Positions 59,315 to 64,000 of a stretch of 64,000 nt of DNA are shown in pieces (position 1 is the first letter of the stretch; every line of letters starts with the position of its first letter). The position numbers and the translations under genes are program-made. Origin of the DNA: Prostheceraeus crozeri (lineage: Eukaryota; Platyhelminthes; Polycladida; Euryleptidae); assembly GCA_907163375.1 (NCBI GenBank), contig CAJQUW010008619.1, positions 1 through 64,000 of the forward strand. The letters run 5' to 3'. The notes under the pieces are model-generated. The model made no database searches. It was not told where the DNA came from and saw only the letters and a list, made by a program, of their open reading frames with translations.

Positions 59315-60963
59315 CAGATTGTTTCATAAAAAATGGATCACCCTTAAACATCGCCTTAACTTCAACTTTGTCTAACTCCGCCAAACTTGAACGAATTTCT
59401 CTGAAATTTGGAAGATATGTCAGTTGTGCTTACTAATATAATTGTTGGAAATTTTAAGCATGAATATTGAGTTGTTTTCCTGTTATAGATAAAAAAGTAG
59501 TAGATAATTTGATCTTCATTTAGCAATGTTACACAAAATCATACCTCACTCTTATAAAATTGCATTTGTTTCCTTTGTTATGTAATATGTTGTTCTCCAA
59601 GCCAAAAGCTATCAAGCAAAACAAAAATAAAGAAAATCGGTCAATCAGAGCCAGTATAGCACCATTATTCATCAAAAATAATGTAACTGCTACATGTGAT
59701 TAACTGGACTTCATGTTCCATAGCTTCCTGACTTCGTTGCGGTGGTGTTGGCAGCACTCCTGATTGCTTTCAGCTAGAAATCTATCTCTTACCGGTTGAA
59801 AACAATACAAAGCACAAATGAACAATAACGAGATCGCATTCACAAAAGGCAAAGTGTCAGCTTTGCTAGAACAAGGGTTTTCTTTGCGAGCTACAAGCAA
59901 GCGACTAAATGTCCCTTACACAAATGTGCATCGATGGCATAACAATGATTTTCGACTCTGTCGTAAAGAGGGCTCTGGCCGTCCACGCAAAACATCCAAA
60001 CGTAGAGACGGCCTAATTTTGAGATTTGTTAAAGTTGATCCAAGTCTCTCGTTAGCTGAGATGGCTGCACTAGACTCGTCTATTTCTAAGTCCACTATTC
60101 GTAGAAGACTTATTGAGTCGAATTTCAAGAACTGTAAGAGGCCCTCTCAGATCGAATTATCAGATCAGCATACAAAAAGACGTCTCAGATGGGCAATGAG
60201 TCATTGTCACTGGCGAAATCAATGGGATCGGGTTGTCTGGTCTGATGAGGCATCAGTCCGTCTGAAGGATAGTGATGGTCGATTGAGATTATGGATAAAA
60301 TCTGATCAGGAAATTCGAGACATTTGCATCGTCCCGGGTACAAGGTGGTGCGACTGTACTGATTTGGGCTGGCATTTGGACCAATGGCCGCTCTGAACTT
60401 CACATACAGCAAGGAACCATGAATTCTGAACGCTATGTGAATGTTTTACGAATGAACATTGGCCAAATGACAGATCAACTTGGTGATCCATCGACTTGGT
60501 TATTTATGGATGATAAGGCTACGTGTCACAGGAGTAGTCGAGTCAACTTATGCAAGTCTCAATTAGGGTTTAGGACATTATCCAGCTCGTTCTCCTGATC
60601 TGAATCCCATAGAAAGTGTATGGAGTATTCTAAAACGCAATGTTCGTCGTTCACTGCTACCTACAGATGGCGTATCACAACTTACGTCACTGTTAAAAAG
60701 AGAGTGGAGAAAGTTAGATCAGTCAAAAATCAACGATATCATCGAATCAATGCCCAGACGAATTGGTAGTGTCATTGACAATACGGGTAGGGCCACAAAA
60801 TATTAGCTTCTTAAGAACCGTTGCTGTATCATAGCTTATCAGATTATATAAGGACATTTAAATATATTAGGGACATGAAATAACATGAAAAATGCTTTCT
60901 GTGTCATACTTATGCTTTATTTAGTCAAATTTTGGGATGATCCACTTTTTATGAAACGGACTG
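59315..60963 (+). mobile_element. Tc1/mariner transposon, nearly complete
   Basis: The inverted ends are CAGATTGTTTCATAAAAAAT (59315) and, inverted, CAGTCCGTTTCATAAAAAGT (ending 60963), similar for about 28 bp to GGATCA(C/T)CC. TA flanks both sides (59313-59314 and 60964-60965). The 1,649-bp length is normal for a full Tc1-type element. It encodes one transposase, broken by two frameshifts. Confidence 0.93.
59818..60806 (+). pseudogene. Tc1-type transposase, DD34E, two frameshifts
   Basis: The enzyme would bind the inverted ends and cut and reinsert the element at TA. From the ATG at 59818 come an N-terminal helix-turn-helix (residues 8-41, SLRATSKRLNVPYTNVHRW), a GRPR AT-hook-like motif (residues 54-57), a second helical domain, and WSDEAS with catalytic Asp143. 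Frame 1 is lost at about 60342 and the sequence continues in another frame (GGATVLIWAGIWTNG...WLFMDDKATCH, second aspartate). It shifts again at about 60570 to GHYPARSPDLNPIESVW (glutamate) and ends RATKY-stop at 60804-60806. Spacing from the second Asp to Glu is about 34. The total is about 329 residues, close to the family norm of 340. Fairly recent but inactive. Confidence 0.93.
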
Positions 60964-60965
60964 TA

Positions 60966-61515
60966 GTCTTTGTGTAATGAATTGTGTAATGTAACCAATA
61001 AACAATCTGTAGACATAGCAATCAATGAAAGCAAAGGTTAATGTCACACTTTTTTACAATACAAATTTCTGTGAGAGTGATATAATTGCGATTTTGAAAA
61101 TTATGAACACAAAATCTCAGCGTCATCCCGTAAATAAAATTGTGAATACATTCCAAATCTATAAGTTTATTTACTACAAAGATGCTTTTAGCGAATTTAC
61201 CCCATGAGTATGAGCAAACACTCGAAACGCGCAGGAGCTGTTTATAATTTTAATATTTTCATTTTTATTGAAGGCCAATATGTCATAAAAGGAGAGACAA
61301 GCTTTGCTGCATACTGAAGAATCATCTCCTTTTCTCGGAAATGCTGTAGGTCTTGCGTGATCTATTTCTAGCTGAGACGTTCATAGAACACTATAGAAAA
61401 AGGAGTAGAAAAAGTTCATAGCACACTAGCGTACACAAAGAGACGTCGTATTAACGCTGCTCTCAATACACCAGCACACACTGGTTAATAACTGACATGT
61501 AGAGCGGTAGTACTA
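60966..61515. other. Unassigned DNA
   Basis: Nothing was recognised after the Tc1 element. Confidence 0.5.
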
Positions 61516-61596
61516 TCTCGGTAGATAAAACTCGAACACCAGACCTTTGCACCTCCGTACCGAAGAGCAGTACTTACCCAATGAATTATCCTAACG
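61516..61596 (-). mobile_element. tRNA-like SINE head or pseudogene, relative of 39233-39308
   Basis: On the minus strand it shares with the 39.2-kb copy the order box A, CTTCGGT(A/G)CG, a stretch like GGTGCAAAGGTCTGG, and a box B-like GTGTTCGAGTT. It is more diverged and its stems are mostly lost. No common body follows in the two copies. Confidence 0.45.
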
Positions 61597-62324
61597 TCTG
61601 CTTGTTAGCAAGATCTCTGTGGCATGTACTTCTGATCCAGTATACTAGAGTCGAGAAAAGGATCGAGAGAGTTGGATTCGGACTAAAAGCAATTTTAATT
61701 ATATTCAAATTATAATCCAGCCAAAATCAGATGACATCTGCAAGTTTCAAGTTCGAATCTATCTCCTCTCGTAATACCACGGAATGAATGATTAATGCCG
61801 GATATCACAATACAAACATTTTCTCTACACATTAATATATCCCACTAGGTTTAGAAATTCCTAGATAAGATCATGTATGTCATAATAGATCGAGTGATTT
61901 TGTTTGCTTTTCTGAATTGGATATATATATATATATTCTGAAAAGACGACCTAATTTGGGAACAATGGCAAATATGCACGACCCCAACAATTAACTTCGC
62001 CAAACCAAACTGTTGTATTGGAAGACACATTATGTGGAGGAATTCAGCACTGTAGAAAACGCTCACACAAAACCTTGCATTTGCTAATTATGTTTCAGTC
62101 ATTCAATGGTGCTTCTAAAACGTATAAATCTGAAAATGAATCCAAAGACAAAAAACAATCAAAAAGGAAAACTTCAACACTTAACCATTTTTGATGTTTA
62201 AACCCTCTCTTGCACTCAAAGATTGCAAAAAACATGTAATTTTGGTATACAGACATAAAATTTTCGAGACAGACATCAAAATGTTGAGTGATAGTTTTGA
62301 GGGTGGTGGTGGTGATTTTGAGTA
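61597..62324. other. Unassigned DNA
   Basis: It has an AT dinucleotide run at about 61920-61936. GGTGGTGGTGGTG at about 62302 lies just before the 36-bp repeat. Confidence 0.5.
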
Positions 62325-62616
62325 GACTTCGAAATAAATATCTCAGATTTAAAGTCAGTAGATTTCGATCGAACTAGATATCCTTGATATTGAGTCTATA
62401 GATTTCGAATTAAATATCTTTGATTTTGAGGCAGTAGATTTCGAACTAGATATCTTAGATATTGAGTCTGCAGATTTCGAATTAAATATCTTTGATTTTG
62501 AGGCAGTAGATTTCGAATTAGATATCCTGCATTTAGAGCAGGCAGATTCTGATTTAGATATCTCGGATTTTGAGTTGGTAGATTTAAAATGAATGTCTCA
62601 AATTTTGAACAGATCT
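62325..62616 (+). repeat. 36-bp tandem repeat, 8 units, in-frame acidic peptide
   Basis: Units start at 62325, 62361, 62401, 62437, 62473, 62509, 62545 and 62581 (last partial). Each is 36 bp except the second, which has a 4-bp TCGA insertion. The unit begins GATTTCGAATTAAATATCTT. From 62362 to the stop at 62590 one forward frame stays open for 76 codons with a 12-residue motif DFELDILDIESA. There is no ATG in it and the insertion breaks the frame upstream, so a decayed coding repeat or chance from a 12-codon period are both possible. Confidence 0.88.
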
Positions 62617-64000
62617 TTGGAAGTTGAGTGAACTATGAAAGACTTGCTTGAGAAGACATTTCAAACCATGAGAACCATAAAATTCGAATCATTTCTGGTG
62701 GTCACCCGGTTTGCAGGTCACGACATTTGTAACCGTAAGATCAGGTCAGATTTATGAGCCATTAATCATGAACCTTTGCTCTCGGCTTGAAATGAGAACT
62801 GAGATAAAATCAAAGAATTCGGCCAGGAATTAAAATGAATTACAAATCATGCCGTGAGAGTTAACGTCACCGTAAATCTTTCCAACTTCGACTTTGCACG
62901 ACATAAGGAACTATTATTGTGAAGATATTGTCTCAGATTTCTCTTCAATGATTCTGTAGACGGTTTTTCTCAATGTCAATATAAAAAACCTCCAAATGCC
63001 GTTAAATTTAATGAATTGCTAAGCTTTCCAGCTAGGAAGTTTATCGCTTGGAGGTCAGGGAGGACGCTAATTTTTGAAAGAGAAATTTGAGGAGGTTTAA
63101 AAGAGCTGTGGGAAAGTTGTCAGGAGCTGACCAAATGTCAGGCTATGGTCAGGTTAATTCAGGTTTGCATCGAAGTTATGCATTGGCTAGTACGAGTTAG
63201 ACAACGATACATTATAAAGATGCTGCTGATATTAGAGTGATTACACACAATCTCAGAAAGATAAATTCACTGTGGTCATCTGAATCGACAGCTTCTCAAT
63301 CTACATAACAAAAAACTTCTCTACGCTGTGAAGGCTGAAATGTGCGGTGATAGGTGTCAGTGGGCTCGGCTTTGTCTGTCTTAGCTATTTACGCATTGAA
63401 AAACCTCTCCTTAGCCGATTTTCAGCTTACTGTAAATCTGAGTAAAAGCCTAAACAAATTGCTGAAACTTCACACATCCAAAGAAGCTGAAAATGAATAA
63501 TCTTTCATGTTCTATCCACTTCATAAGAGCGATTTTCTCAAAATTCACCGACATCAAGCCAATCTTTCGAAAGACAACAGGTTCTCTAATGACTTCATGG
63601 GCATTTCTTCCAATGTGCCGCTACAGAACATTATCCATCACAACCATTGGTTCATATATTTTGAAAACCTTCCTGTTGATAAAAGCATCTAATTCCACTG
63701 TTGCCTCAGCATGTCCTCAAGTCGACAATAGAAATCCGACTTACTGGCCTACAATATCAGTAGATACTACATGCTACAAGAAAAGTGGATTCCTGAATTT
63801 CCACTTGAAAGGAAATATCTGATCTAAGGGAATCAAATAAATTCAGAATTCAGATTTTCTTTCGGGGAAGCAGATGATTCATTTGAAACATTAATTTCAA
63901 GTAGATCTAAAGTATTAGCCTACTGTATCTCATTGATGTAAACCTAACACTGCGTTTTGCCACTCTCCGGTGATGTGCCACTGACATGAAACACACAAAT
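62617..64000. other. Unassigned DNA to the window end
   Basis: No gene or repeat was recognised. A 109-codon forward frame at 63493-63822 has no family resemblance. Confidence 0.5.

Overview
The window looks like non-coding DNA from an animal genome, most likely a marine invertebrate; the species cannot be read from it. It is AT-rich and has no long host reading frame. It carries one eukaryotic tRNA gene and a typical metazoan mix of degraded DNA transposons (hAT, Tc1/mariner), 5'-truncated LINEs, tRNA-derived SINEs, foldback/MITE-like inverted repeats and minisatellites. Every reading frame with a recognisable family belongs to a transposable element. It may be an intron or an intergenic region.

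Layout. 0-6 kb: a TTAA-flanked palindrome at the edge, a tRNA-like sequence, a CpG-rich patch, and a CR1/L2-like LINE 3' end inserted inside a degenerate tandem repeat. 5.7-8.4 kb: two foldback inverted repeats. 9-9.7 kb: a short hAT element that still carries a BED-finger exon relic. 11.6-15.5 kb: two related SINE copies, a truncated LINE ORF with a PHD-like finger between RT core and C-terminal domain, and a SINE ending in ATG repeats like that LINE. 18.3-20.2 kb: a hAT element with a second hAT nested inside it. 22.5-25.7 kb: 66-bp and 42-bp tandem repeats. 26.4-28.4 kb: a hAT-like element inside a 31-bp minisatellite. 29.4-32.6 kb: five inverted-repeat structures in 3.3 kb, including a 744-bp TA-flanked palindrome with nearly identical arms. 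34-36.8 kb: a LINE fragment, the only convincing host gene (tRNA-Asp) and small inverted repeats. 45.7-46.9 kb: a 31-bp minisatellite of about 40 units, open in all three forward frames. 51.3-52.6 kb: a dense scatter of TAATCC/GGATTA words. 55-59 kb: LINE fragments (RT and RNase H) and CpG-rich patches. 59.3-61 kb: a nearly full-length Tc1 transposon with two frameshifts. 62.3-62.6 kb: a 36-bp tandem repeat that keeps a frame open.

No operon, defence system or multi-gene machinery is visible. The elements relate to each other by nesting and insertion order, not by function. The unusual signals are the inverted-repeat cluster at 29.4-32.6 kb, the TAATCC cluster, and four dispersed copies of a CTGANGA...GAAA...AATAAA motif resembling the ribozyme-like ends of Penelope-type retroelements. 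Matches, mismatches and termini were read by eye, so identities are approximate.
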